Origin: a virus
Strand: one strand, 5' to 3'
Length of the DNA: 46,257 bases
IMG/VR virus record: IMGVR_UViG_3300020180_000818
Coordinates: 1 to 46,257 of that record
Each line of letters begins with the position of its first letter. Positions within the stretch are counted from its first letter, which is position 1. The translations under genes and the position numbers were made by a program. Below the pieces are notes generated by a model. That model saw only the letters and a list, made by a program, of their open reading frames with translations. It was not told the origin of the DNA and did no database searches. Shown in pieces: positions 5,378-13,011 of the stretch.

Positions 5378-6388
5378 ATGCCCTATGACAATTGCGTCCT
5401 AATTGGACGCTTCCAGCCATTCCATAATGAGCACCTCCGCCTCATTAAAAAATCCCTCGAAGAAGCCAAAAAAGTAATAATCCTTCTCGGTAGCTATAAA
5501 GCTGCTCCAAACTTCCGTAACCCATGGACGTTTTCTGAGCGCGTCACCATGATCCAAGACGCCCTACCGGAAGATATTCTTAAGCGTGTTTCATTCGTTC
5601 CGATCCGTGATTACTTATATAACGACAACAGATGGATCGCCCAAGTTCAGCACAAAGTAAAAGAGGCCGTTAAGCACGGTGAGTCAGTCTGCTTAGGTGG
5701 AACCGAGAAAGACGCCACTAGCTACTATCTCAAGCTCTTTCCTCAGTGGAGAAAAGTAGGGACTTGTCTGATTAACCCCTTGAACGCCACAGACATTCGC
5801 CATTCTTATTTCTCGGGCGGAGATGAGTGGCGCAATATGGTTCCATCGCAAACTGCCACATATCTTGAAGAGTTCATGGCAGAAGATCGCTACAAAAACA
5901 TCGCAGAAGAACGAGAGTTCGTGAGGGGCTATAAAAAGCTCTGGGAAGCAGCCCCCTTCCCCCCAACTTTTGTAACCACCGATGTAATGGTTGAACAGGG
6001 CGGGCACGTTCTGGTTATTAAGCGAGGCCATAACCCAGGCAAGGGGCTCTTCGCTTTACCTGGCGGATTCATTAATCAAGGCGAATCTATTCAAGCATCA
6101 GCCCTTCGAGAGCTATATGAAGAAACTCATATCACTTTACCAAAGGGCCTTGTTGAAGACTCAATCAAAGAGTGTCGGGTATTCGATCACCCATTAAGAT
6201 CTCTTCGTGGACGAACGATCACTCACGCATATCACATCAAATTAGAAGATCGAGATCTTCCAAACGTAAAAGCGGGAGACGATGCTGCGGAAGCCCACTG
6301 GCTATCGCTATCAGATCTCGCAGAATACGAAGACCGATTCTTCGAGGATCATCTTCACATCATCAACCATTTCGTAAGCAAGGAATAA
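5378..6388 (+). CDS. Bifunctional NMN adenylyltransferase / Nudix hydrolase
   Basis: A 336-residue protein. Residues 10-19 read GRFQPFHNEH, the HxxH nucleotide-binding motif of NadM-type adenylyltransferases, with a second conserved block near residues 135-165. The C-terminal half holds a complete Nudix box from about Gly230 (GFINQGE, then RELYEE at 244-249). The first domain makes NAD+ from NMN and ATP; the Nudix domain in such fusions usually cleaves ADP-ribose or related products. A TTG at 5357 would add seven residues, but the ATG at 5378 starts the conserved fold. It is followed by the NMN-making enzyme, forming a two-step salvage route. Confidence 0.9.
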   Translation: MPYDNCVLIGRFQPFHNEHLRLIKKSLEEAKKVIILLGSYKAAPNFRNPWTFSERVTMIQDALPEDILKRVSFVPIRDYLYNDNRWIAQVQHKVKEAVKHGESVCLGGTEKDATSYYLKLFPQWRKVGTCLINPLNATDIRHSYFSGGDEWRNMVPSQTATYLEEFMAEDRYKNIAEEREFVRGYKKLWEAAPFPPTFVTTDVMVEQGGHVLVIKRGHNPGKGLFALPGGFINQGESIQASALRELYEETHITLPKGLVEDSIKECRVFDHPLRSLRGRTITHAYHIKLEDRDLPNVKAGDDAAEAHWLSLSDLAEYEDRFFEDHLHIINHFVSKE

Positions 6389-6438
6389 TACAGTCAATAA
6401 CCCCATCCCTAAAGGGCGGGGCTTGGAAGGAAAATTAG

Positions 6439-7827
6439 ATGAATATCGACTTTAACATTCTACTCGACACTGACTCTTATAAAGCATCTCACTGGCTACA
6501 ATACCCGCCAGGAACTACGGCGATGTACTCCTACCTTGAAAGCCGTGGTGGTAAATATAAAAAGACCACGTTCTTCGGGCTGCAATACATCATGAAGCGC
6601 TATCTCACCACCAAGATCACCGAAGAAATGGTGGAAGAAGCTAAGGCTTTTTGGGAAGCACATGGTGAGCCCTTCAATTACGAGGGCTGGATGTATATTG
6701 CCAAGAACCTTGCGGGCCGTATCCCTATGCGTATCCGCGCAGTGCCAGAAGGAACTGCCGTTACTGCTCGCAACGTGTTGATGGATTGTGAATCAACCGA
6801 CGAAAAATGCTTTTGGGTAGAGTCTTGGTTTGAGACCATGCTCATGCGTGTTTGGTATCCGACTACTGTAGCTACGTTATCTTTGCACTGCCGCGAGATC
6901 ATCATGGCTGCTTTAGAGAAAAGCTCGGACAATCCCGCAGCAGAACAGCCATTCAAGCACCACGACTTTGGTAGCCGTGGCGTGTCTTCTTTAGAGAGCG
7001 CAATGATTGGAGGAGCCGCTCACCTAGTTCACTCGATGGGTAGCGATACAGCTCCTGGCGTGTGGATGGCGAACAAGTTCTACGGATGCAAAGGTGGTAT
7101 GGCCGGTTACTCCATCCCTGCGGCTGAGCATTCGACGATTACTTCTTGGGGTAAGCGCCGCGAATCCGAAGCCTACCGCAACATGCTAAAACAGTATGGT
7201 GGCACCGGCAAGATCCTGGCAGTTGTTTCAGACTCCTACGATTACTTCAATGCAGTCGGAAATATCTGGGGCAAAGAGCTGATCACAGAGGTTCTCGATG
7301 CGAACTGCACTCTCGTGATCCGTCCAGACTCTGGAGATCCTGTAGAGATGATCATCAAGGGCCTACGGCTGCTTGAGCACTCTTTTGGAGCGACACTTAA
7401 TACCAAGGGCTACAAAATAATCAACCACAACGTGCGCCTTATCCAAGGTGACGGTATCGATATCGAAGTAATGGCAGATATTCTCAACGAAGTAATGTGG
7501 GCCGGTTACTCCGCGACCAACGTAGCGTTTGGTATGGGCGGAGGTCTCCTTCAAAAGGTTGATCGTGATACTCAGAAGTTCGCCTACAAGTGCTCGGAGA
7601 TCACCATCGATGGCGAGCACATCCCGGTGTTCAAAGATCCTGTTACCGATCCTGGAAAGAAATCCAAGGCCGGTCGCTTGATGCTGGTTCATGATGGAGT
7701 GACATTCACCACCATGCAGCAAGGGGATCTTGCTCCTGAGTTCGATCAGCTAAAAGTGGTGTACGAAGACGGTATTGTAGTGAAGGAGTACAACTTTGAT
7801 GAAGTCAGAGCGAACGCGGCTCTCTAA
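6439..7827 (+). CDS. nadV: Nicotinamide phosphoribosyltransferase (NAMPT)
   Basis: A 462-residue protein of normal NAMPT length. Conserved blocks are DTDSYKASHW at the N-terminus, FGSRGVSSLESAMIGGAAH, AAEHSTITSWG, VSDSYDYFN, the phosphate-binding VIRPDSGDP and IQGDGID. It converts nicotinamide and phosphoribosyl pyrophosphate to NMN, which the upstream gene turns into NAD+. GGAAGG precedes the ATG, and a short hairpin (6401-6421) lies between the two genes. Together they match the phage NAD+ reconstitution pathway 2 (NARP2) known to counter NAD+-depleting defences. Confidence 0.93.
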   Translation: MNIDFNILLDTDSYKASHWLQYPPGTTAMYSYLESRGGKYKKTTFFGLQYIMKRYLTTKITEEMVEEAKAFWEAHGEPFNYEGWMYIAKNLAGRIPMRIRAVPEGTAVTARNVLMDCESTDEKCFWVESWFETMLMRVWYPTTVATLSLHCREIIMAALEKSSDNPAAEQPFKHHDFGSRGVSSLESAMIGGAAHLVHSMGSDTAPGVWMANKFYGCKGGMAGYSIPAAEHSTITSWGKRRESEAYRNMLKQYGGTGKILAVVSDSYDYFNAVGNIWGKELITEVLDANCTLVIRPDSGDPVEMIIKGLRLLEHSFGATLNTKGYKIINHNVRLIQGDGIDIEVMADILNEVMWAGYSATNVAFGMGGGLLQKVDRDTQKFAYKCSEITIDGEHIPVFKDPVTDPGKKSKAGRLMLVHDGVTFTTMQQGDLAPEFDQLKVVYEDGIVVKEYNFDEVRANAAL

Positions 7828-8053
7828 GGTTACACAAGAGATAAGGGTCGGAGGAGAAATCTTCCGGCCTTACTTTTGTTGGCAAGACTATGGCGTTGAA
7901 AGACACCTCGTTACAGCCGAAGAGCAAGCTAATCAATATCTTTTAGAACACTCATCGCCACCCAGTAGTTGTAAACGCAAAAGAAAAGCGTCGGCAAAAG
8001 GTGATACCAAACGATCTCGCCGTTTGCCCGGTAAGCGATCAAAGAAAGCGTAA
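7799..8053 (+). CDS. Small protein of unknown function, overlaps two genes
   Basis: Eighty-four residues. AAGGAG ten bases before the ATG, inside the end of nadV, suggests translational coupling. Residues 15-50 (GEIFRPYFCWQDYG, then VTAEEQANQYL) look like real protein. The Lys/Arg-rich last 30 residues fall over the convergent glycosyltransferase gene (125-base overlap) and may not be selected. I do not recognise it. Confidence 0.5.
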   Translation: MKSERTRLSKVTQEIRVGGEIFRPYFCWQDYGVERHLVTAEEQANQYLLEHSSPPSSCKRKRKASAKGDTKRSRRLPGKRSKKA

Positions 8054-9416
8054 TAGCAGAAATAATAGAGTTCCAATAGAAGGTGAGCGTTTTGTAGGAA
8101 ACAAAGCGTTTCACCTTTTTTACTGCGCCCGAAGGAACCCACGGAGCCATCGTTCCGAAGAGCTTGTCCCACAAAGCAAATAGGTGAGCATAATAAGCCA
8201 CTGCACGAGCACGAATTGCATACATACCAAACGGGGCCTTAGACCAAGCGCCGATCATCAAAGTCCCATAAATAAAACTAGGAACACTAAACAGGCAGTT
8301 ATACCACATGATGCTTTGTGGCTTCATCGATAGAACCAGCATAGCAGGAAGCGGCGTAAGGAATATCCCGAGCCCTGTGGTGATGTAGTAAAGCATACCG
8401 GAAAGATAACAAATCTTTTGCATCACAGTCAGGCGTGACTTCCAGAACTCTTTGTTCAAGAATAAAGTGATAGAGCCCATCGCCCATCGATACTGTTGAA
8501 TGAAAAATCCAGGCAAGTTATCAGGACAAATACCAGCCGCCAGGCAGAGCGGCATGTATTTAATATTCCACCCATCAGTCATAATGTTAAATCCAGTATG
8601 AACGTCTTCTGAGTAGTCGATGAGAGCTGTTCCACCAAACGGTTCGAGAGCCTCACGTCGATAAACGGCATTAGTTCCTACACAAATTGCCCCACCAAAC
8701 TTCTGGCGGTTTACCTGAATAAGACGATAGAAAAGCTCCTGAATATAACCAGCTCCTTTTTCTACCCATGTTTGATCTGGCAACACCCGAAAGAACTGCG
8801 GGGTCTGGACAATAGCGACGGTATGATCCTCAAGAAAGCTCGGGATGGTTTCTTTTAAGAAGTCTGGTCTTGGGCAAAAATCTGCGTCCAATACAAGAAT
8901 GAAGTCACCATGCGTTAACTGGAATGCATAGCGCATGTTTCCGGCTTTTTTATTAACCCCTCGATTCGGGCGAACATAATAATTGAACCCATAATCTTCG
9001 GCTAAATGCTTTGCCTCTACCGAACAGCCGTCATCTAGCACGTATACATTAAGATTAACCCAATCAAGAGCACGAACGTGTTTCCAGGTATTTTCTATTA
9101 CCTCGATTGGCTCTCCGCAAATCGGAAGAAAAACGTCTACAGATCTCTGATTCTTTGGTTCTATTTCTTTTGGCTTAACGTATTTATAATCACGACCAAA
9201 AAGGCCGATTACGAAAGACACCGACAAATAAAACGTCATGATCGCTGCGGCTATTCCGTAGGCGTAAAAACCTGGATGCGCCATAACGAAGATCCACATG
9301 CCCACCATCAGGGCCAATAGAGATAAGGAGCCAAAGCTATAAAGAAAAAGCCTCCCCGATTTAAGGTAAGAGGCTTTTTCAATATCACTTGGTGTTGTTG
9401 GTAGGATTAATCCCAC
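7929..9416 (-). CDS. Membrane family-2 glycosyltransferase, cellulose-synthase-like
   Basis: A 495-residue protein with two N-terminal membrane spans (about 22-45 and 50-74), a GT-A catalytic domain and several C-terminal spans. Catalytic features are VLDDG (128-130), the DAD motif (177-179), SEDVHTG (269-275) and QQYRW (307-311), the signature of processive beta-glycosyltransferases. It should polymerise or add sugars at the inner membrane. The start is GTG at 9416, overlapping the upstream gene by ten bases. A perfect terminator-like hairpin lies within its first codons (9344-9380). A synthase-type GT2 is rare in phages; surface polysaccharide change or exclusion of other phages is inference. 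Confidence 0.88.
   Translation of the reverse strand: MGLILPTTPSDIEKASYLKSGRLFLYSFGSLSLLALMVGMWIFVMAHPGFYAYGIAAAIMTFYLSVSFVIGLFGRDYKYVKPKEIEPKNQRSVDVFLPICGEPIEVIENTWKHVRALDWVNLNVYVLDDGCSVEAKHLAEDYGFNYYVRPNRGVNKKAGNMRYAFQLTHGDFILVLDADFCPRPDFLKETIPSFLEDHTVAIVQTPQFFRVLPDQTWVEKGAGYIQELFYRLIQVNRQKFGGAICVGTNAVYRREALEPFGGTALIDYSEDVHTGFNIMTDGWNIKYMPLCLAAGICPDNLPGFFIQQYRWAMGSITLFLNKEFWKSRLTVMQKICYLSGMLYYITTGLGIFLTPLPAMLVLSMKPQSIMWYNCLFSVPSFIYGTLMIGAWSKAPFGMYAIRARAVAYYAHLFALWDKLFGTMAPWVPSGAVKKVKRFVSYKTLTFYWNSIISAITLSLIAYRANGEIVWYHLLPTLFFCVYNYWVAMSVLKDID
9344..9380. terminator. Terminator-like hairpin inside the glycosyltransferase start
   Basis: The 11-base stem GAAAAAGCCTC / GAGGCTTTTTC is perfect, with a T-rich arm in either direction. 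It sits 27 bases past the stop of the upstream gene, so it may limit transcription into the glycosyltransferase even though it is coding sequence. Confidence 0.6.
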
Positions 9417-9763
9417 AACCTGTAACCAATCTTCAAGAAAAGGCTGTCGTGGATTTGTTTGTCCATTTTGCCGTATTCAAGTTGAAAACCGCCAGCAAGA
9501 GTAAACTTGCCGATATAGCCTTCAATCGATTGTTTGGTTGATGCCCACTGAAAGCCTTGGTTGTAGTAGCCTTCGCCAACTCCAGTCCAAGAATTGTAGG
9601 CGAGAACTCCAGGAACAAGGGTCTCGTAAATAGCGATACCAACTGTAGGCCGAAGGTCTTTCTCCTTCTTATAGTAGTTTCCAGTTAGCGTTAGTGTACC
9701 CTTTGCTTCGGCAAAAGGTGTTGCTGCCAACATGGCCAGCAATAAAGTCAAGATAAGTTTCAT
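9407..9763 (-). CDS. Exported small protein, possible outer-membrane barrel
   Basis: A 118-residue protein with a Sec signal peptide (MKLILTLLLAMLAATPFAEA). The mature part alternates polar and hydrophobic residues with many Gly, Tyr and Phe, and ends FLKIGYRLWD, like the closing strand of small outer-membrane beta barrels. AAGGAG fixes the start at 9763; a longer reading would begin upstream of the promoter. The next gene overlaps it by ten bases. Family unknown. Confidence 0.65.
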   Translation of the reverse strand: MKLILTLLLAMLAATPFAEAKGTLTLTGNYYKKEKDLRPTVGIAIYETLVPGVLAYNSWTGVGEGYYNQGFQWASTKQSIEGYIGKFTLAGGFQLEYGKMDKQIHDSLFLKIGYRLWD

Positions 9764-9781
9764 TATAGGTCTCCTTGTTTC

Positions 9782-9800
9782 AATTATACGCAATTGAAAC
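9782..9800 (-). promoter_or_regulatory. Promoter of the exported protein gene
   Basis: Minus-strand TTTCAATTGCGTATAATTG. The -10 is at 9783-9788, with an ordinary short leader carrying AAGGAG. Confidence 0.5.
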
Positions 9801-9840
9801 GAAGGAGTTAGCCGCAGAAGGAGTTAGCCGCAGAAGCCGC
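9801..9840. repeat. Tandem 16-base repeat
   Basis: The unit GAAGGAGTTAGCCGCA occurs twice head to tail (9801-9816, 9817-9832) with a partial third. It lies between the exported-protein promoter and the tmRNA. No gene is seen in 9841-10023. Confidence 0.8.
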
Positions 9841-10023
9841 TGTGCAGCACTGCTTTAAAAAGCATCGCAGCCAAGATCATACCGGAACCGAAACAAATTT
9901 TTGTTTTATGGAGCCCCGATAGCCGTTTTTATCTCGGCCCATATAGCTTGCGCCATACCCAGTTGTTATCTTCGTTCGGTCACGCGCCCTTACAAAGACA
10001 CTCCCTGGCTTCGGGACATAAAT

Positions 10024-10433
10024 TGGTGGATATGGCGGGAATCGAACCCGCGTCCAAACTAATTCAATTACGTGCTCTACAAGCTTATTCGGTGATAAAT
10101 CCACCGACAGATAGGGGCTCCGAGGAACCCTCCACCAAGCAGTTTTAAGTTCTGCCAAACTTGAGGCCCTTTTTTCACTGGGCTAAGGCTCCTGGCTGTT
10201 TAAGTGCCCAAGGTCACTGATCCCGAGATTATTTTACAGGGCTCTCGGTGGCCCCGGCTTCACTCTTTTCTTAGGAGAGTTAGGCTGCCATGCTTACAGC
10301 GCGAGCGCCGAAAGCAGGACGTACAACATTGCTGTTATCACGTATTTTTTGATCACTTTTTAACGAGGTCCATTGAGATCATCCCCGGCTTGCACACGGA
10401 ATCTACCTAGCCTGTCGAAACCAGGTCATACCC
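10024..10433 (-). ncRNA. ssrA: tmRNA (one-piece)
   Basis: A 410-base RNA. The 5' end GGGTATG pairs with CATATCC before A73 and CCA, including a G3:U70 pair for alanine charging. The T arm is GCGGGTTCGATTCCCGC, and the 5' region reads GACCTGGTTTCGACAGG as in bacterial tmRNAs. The likely resume codon is GAT at 10339-10337, giving the tag DNSNVVRPAFGARAVSMAA, whose end fits protease-targeting tags; TAA is at 10282-10280. It rescues ribosomes stalled on broken mRNA. The promoter lies directly upstream. Confidence 0.93.
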
Positions 10434-10440
10434 GTAGACC

Positions 10441-10457
10441 TATTATACACATCTAGC
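10441..10457 (-). promoter_or_regulatory. tmRNA promoter
   Basis: Minus-strand GCTAGATGTGTATAATA. The -10 is at 10442-10447 and the transcription start should be about 10434, at the mature 5' end. It overlaps the amber stop of the upstream gene. Confidence 0.7.
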
Positions 10458-10968
10458 CCAGAGACGCAAATCTTTGAGAAAGACCACTGATGGTAGATTT
10501 CTTTTTAGGCGCATTGTGCGGCGTGTAGTTGTTGTCGATTTTATACACGGCGAACGTGATTGTTTTTTCGGTGAACTTATCTACTTTGTTGCTGTCATTT
10601 CGGTAAGTAACCCACTGCTCGGGACGCTTTGATATTTGCCAGCGAACAAGACAGCCCAGAGTCATCCTTTCATACTTAGAGCGAAGGTCAGGGTCTTTTT
10701 CACCCTTAAAGATTTCGCTAATCACCATCCAAAGGTGTCGAACCTCTGCGTGGGGAAGGGGTGAGTTCTCACCAAAAAGAGAAGCTACGCGCATCCAAGA
10801 GGCCGGTCCACCCTCTCTAACCAGGTGATCTATACCGTCAGAAACAATGCGCTCGCACTTAGCGAATCGACGGCCAGCGTTACGAATGAAAGCCTGAACG
10901 TATTCATATTCTTCCGTCTCTTGAATCGTGATTAAATCTTTCTTTCTGAACGGGTCATATAGCGGCAT
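10453..10968 (-). CDS. Protein of unknown function
   Basis: A 171-residue soluble protein beginning MPLYDPFRKKD, with a Lys-rich C-terminus (NAPKKKSTISG) and an amber stop. AAGGAG six bases upstream fixes the start. No motif recognised. It is preceded by a very small membrane-protein ORF that overlaps its start by 14 bases. Confidence 0.7.
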   Translation of the reverse strand: MPLYDPFRKKDLITIQETEEYEYVQAFIRNAGRRFAKCERIVSDGIDHLVREGGPASWMRVASLFGENSPLPHAEVRHLWMVISEIFKGEKDPDLRSKYERMTLGCLVRWQISKRPEQWVTYRNDSNKVDKFTEKTITFAVYKIDNNYTPHNAPKKKSTISGLSQRFASLG

Positions 10969-11071
10969 TGGTAGCTCCTTTTCGGGATCTACAGTATGCC
11001 ACAAAAGCAGCCACTATTAAAGGCCCGTTAATCGCCACCATAATGCATATAAACACTTTTAAAATCACCAC
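10955..11071 (-). CDS. Very small membrane protein, 38 residues
   Basis: Starts at GTG with GGAGG eight bases upstream. Almost the whole length is one hydrophobic span (VFICIMVAINGPLIVAAFVA) followed by a basic tail. It overlaps the next gene by 14 bases, consistent with coupling. It is too short for routine gene calling, but start signal and composition support it. Confidence 0.5.
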   Translation of the reverse strand: MVILKVFICIMVAINGPLIVAAFVAYCRSRKGATNAAI

Positions 11072-11127
11072 AATTCATCCCTCCAGATACGTGTTTTTAC
11101 ACAGCTTTTATTGTAAGTCAATATCTC

Positions 11128-11156
11128 TTGACTCGGTGGGTCTAAATATGTAGAAT
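11128..11156 (+). promoter_or_regulatory. Host-like early promoter, copy 1
   Basis: TTGACT (11128-11133), 17-base spacer, TAGAAT (11151-11156), then AAAGAG and the ATG of the next gene. Similar promoters are at 12391 and 13966. Confidence 0.85.
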
Positions 11157-11162
11157 AAAGAG

Positions 11163-12371
11163 ATGGAAGTAAAAACTATTCGCACCGAGTTTCAGATCCC
11201 CGCCGAGAACATGGTTTCTTTGCGTGAGCGTATTAAGAAGCTCAATGGCCGCGCCAAGCGTCTTAAGTGTGCCCCCATCACCATGGTAGAAGGCGCGTCA
11301 TTTAAAAAAGCTGTTCGCATTCAAATTGGCGAAGACGACTACGGCAATCCCATAATCGGTGACGCAATGGTGACTTACGTAAACGTGGTTATCGAGGGCG
11401 AATCCCCTAAGATTCCTGGCTTTACCTTTATCGGCACCATTGACCATTTGCCCACCGGCAAAAACGTGCTGCGCATTATCCAAGGCTTCAATGCCGAAGA
11501 GCGTTTTCGTGAGATCGCCCAAATTTGTGAACACTGCGCCACCAAGCGTAACCGTAAAGATACTTATATTGTTCAAGATGACGCTGGCGTTCAAAAACAA
11601 ATCGGTCGTAATTGCTTGAAGGATTTTACCGGCCACGCTTCTCCTGAAAAAATCGCTTCAATGGCCGAGCTTCTTGCTGAGTTCCTTGGTGAGATGGGTG
11701 GATTTTCTGAAATCGGTGGCGGTCAAGATCGTTTTGGCGTCAACCTTGAAGAACACCTTGCTTGGGCTTCGTTTTCTATCCGTAAGTACGGCTGGACTTC
11801 TGGTAAAGCCGCTTATGAGTTCCATACTGTTTCTACCAACGGCTCAATCGGAAGCCTTAAGAGCGCCTATAGGAAGAGTGGAGAAATCGAAGACATTTAT
11901 ACCGATAAAGATATTGCTGTAGCCAAAGAAGTGATCGCCTGGGTTCGCGGCGTTGATGCCACTGGCTCTGACTACCTTCAAAACCTTAAAGCGATTTTTG
12001 AGATGGACAACATCGAGCAGCGTTCGACCGGCCTGGCCGTTAGCGCCGTTCCCCAATACCACCGCGCCCTCGAAAAAGAGATGGAAGAAAAGAAACGCAT
12101 CTCGCAAAAAGGCTCCAAGCACATTGGCGAGATCGGTAAGCGCACTATCTTCACTGTAACCGTGCTCGGCATAAGCCACGTTGACAGCCAGTTTGGCACC
12201 ATGAACATCCACCGCATGATCACTGGCGAAGGCAACGTGCTGGTAGCCTTCTCGATGCCCGAAGACCTCACCGTGGGCCAGGAATACGCCATAAAGGCCA
12301 CCGTGAAGCGCCATGACGTGTTTAAAGAGATCAGCCAAACGGTTGTAAATAGACCCAAGATTATCAAGTAG
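11163..12371 (+). CDS. Conserved phage protein with Cys/His cluster
   Basis: A 402-residue protein. A likely metal site is formed by Cys122, His124 and Cys125 (ICEHCATKRNRK) and Cys151 in IGRNCLKDF, a pattern shared by proteins of unknown role in phages and plasmids. The ATG lies exactly six bases after the -10 box and there is no ribosome site, so the gene is probably leaderless. It ends with an amber codon. Its position before ArdC suggests an early or anti-host function; this is inference. Confidence 0.75.
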   Translation: MEVKTIRTEFQIPAENMVSLRERIKKLNGRAKRLKCAPITMVEGASFKKAVRIQIGEDDYGNPIIGDAMVTYVNVVIEGESPKIPGFTFIGTIDHLPTGKNVLRIIQGFNAEERFREIAQICEHCATKRNRKDTYIVQDDAGVQKQIGRNCLKDFTGHASPEKIASMAELLAEFLGEMGGFSEIGGGQDRFGVNLEEHLAWASFSIRKYGWTSGKAAYEFHTVSTNGSIGSLKSAYRKSGEIEDIYTDKDIAVAKEVIAWVRGVDATGSDYLQNLKAIFEMDNIEQRSTGLAVSAVPQYHRALEKEMEEKKRISQKGSKHIGEIGKRTIFTVTVLGISHVDSQFGTMNIHRMITGEGNVLVAFSMPEDLTVGQEYAIKATVKRHDVFKEISQTVVNRPKIIK

Positions 12372-12390
12372 TTAGAAAGAATTAAATATC

Positions 12391-12419
12391 TTGACTCGTA
12401 GCGCCATTGTTTGTAGAAT
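12391..12419 (+). promoter_or_regulatory. Host-like early promoter, copy 2
   Basis: TTGACT (12391-12396), 17-base spacer, TAGAAT (12414-12419), then AAAGAG as in copy 1. Here a GGAGG site and a longer leader precede the gene. Confidence 0.85.
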
Positions 12420-12453
12420 AAAGAGATAGAAGATTTATCACCTGGAGGTTTAG

Positions 12454-13011
12454 ATGGTTAAATTAATCTTGAAAAATTTTTTAGTTCAGTACAAAGGCGG
12501 CGGTTACGACGGCTGCTTTTGGGAATGGAACTTCTTTTACTTCGACTCCAAGGGCGAGTTTCATAACCTCATGTCTACCGGCCATAGCGGCATCAAAACC
12601 AAAGCCGAGGCCGTCGAGATCCTCACCAAAAAAGATACCAGTAGTTGGGGCGGCAAAGAACACTACACCTACAACTTAAAATCCACCGCCAAGCTCAAAG
12701 AATTTGAAAAAGAAACGTCTGAGAGTCTAGTGGCGTCCATCGTGGGCAAAGTAAATGAAATTGAGAAAAAGCCCGTGATGTACTGGAAGTGCGATGGCTG
12801 TCTCGATAAGCAGCACGACTCAAATATGTTTCATGACGGAAATACCGGCAATGGCGGCATCGGCGTGACCATGAAGGGCAAGCTTTGCCAAGATTGCTAT
12901 TCTATTGATTCCTGCTGCTATTGCGGCGAGTACGAGAACGGACTCAGCGAGACCTTTACAGAAGATGGCCACTGCAAATATTGCAAAAAAGAAGAAAAGG
13001 AAACTGCCTAA
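12454..13011 (+). CDS. Cysteine-rich zinc-ribbon-like protein
   Basis: A 185-residue protein. The C-terminal third has four closely spaced Cys pairs: 113/116 (CDGC), 145/148 (CQDC), 154-157 (CCYC) and 174/177 (CKYC), typical of tandem zinc sites. The N-terminal part is rich in Phe, Trp and Tyr. GGAGG precedes the ATG. Its stop overlaps the start of ArdC (TAATG), so the two are coupled. Function unknown. Confidence 0.7.
   Translation: MVKLILKNFLVQYKGGGYDGCFWEWNFFYFDSKGEFHNLMSTGHSGIKTKAEAVEILTKKDTSSWGGKEHYTYNLKSTAKLKEFEKETSESLVASIVGKVNEIEKKPVMYWKCDGCLDKQHDSNMFHDGNTGNGGIGVTMKGKLCQDCYSIDSCCYCGEYENGLSETFTEDGHCKYCKKEEKETA

Noticed and set aside
9877-10158. A 93-residue minus-strand ORF over the tmRNA 3' end
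   Set aside because: It overlaps the tmRNA acceptor and T arm, and no start codon or ribosome site exists downstream of the tmRNA for the protein-like part.
12921-13010. A longer ArdC start at 12921
   Set aside because: It would overlap the zinc-ribbon gene; the ATG at 13011 has a ribosome site and the normal ArdC N-terminus.
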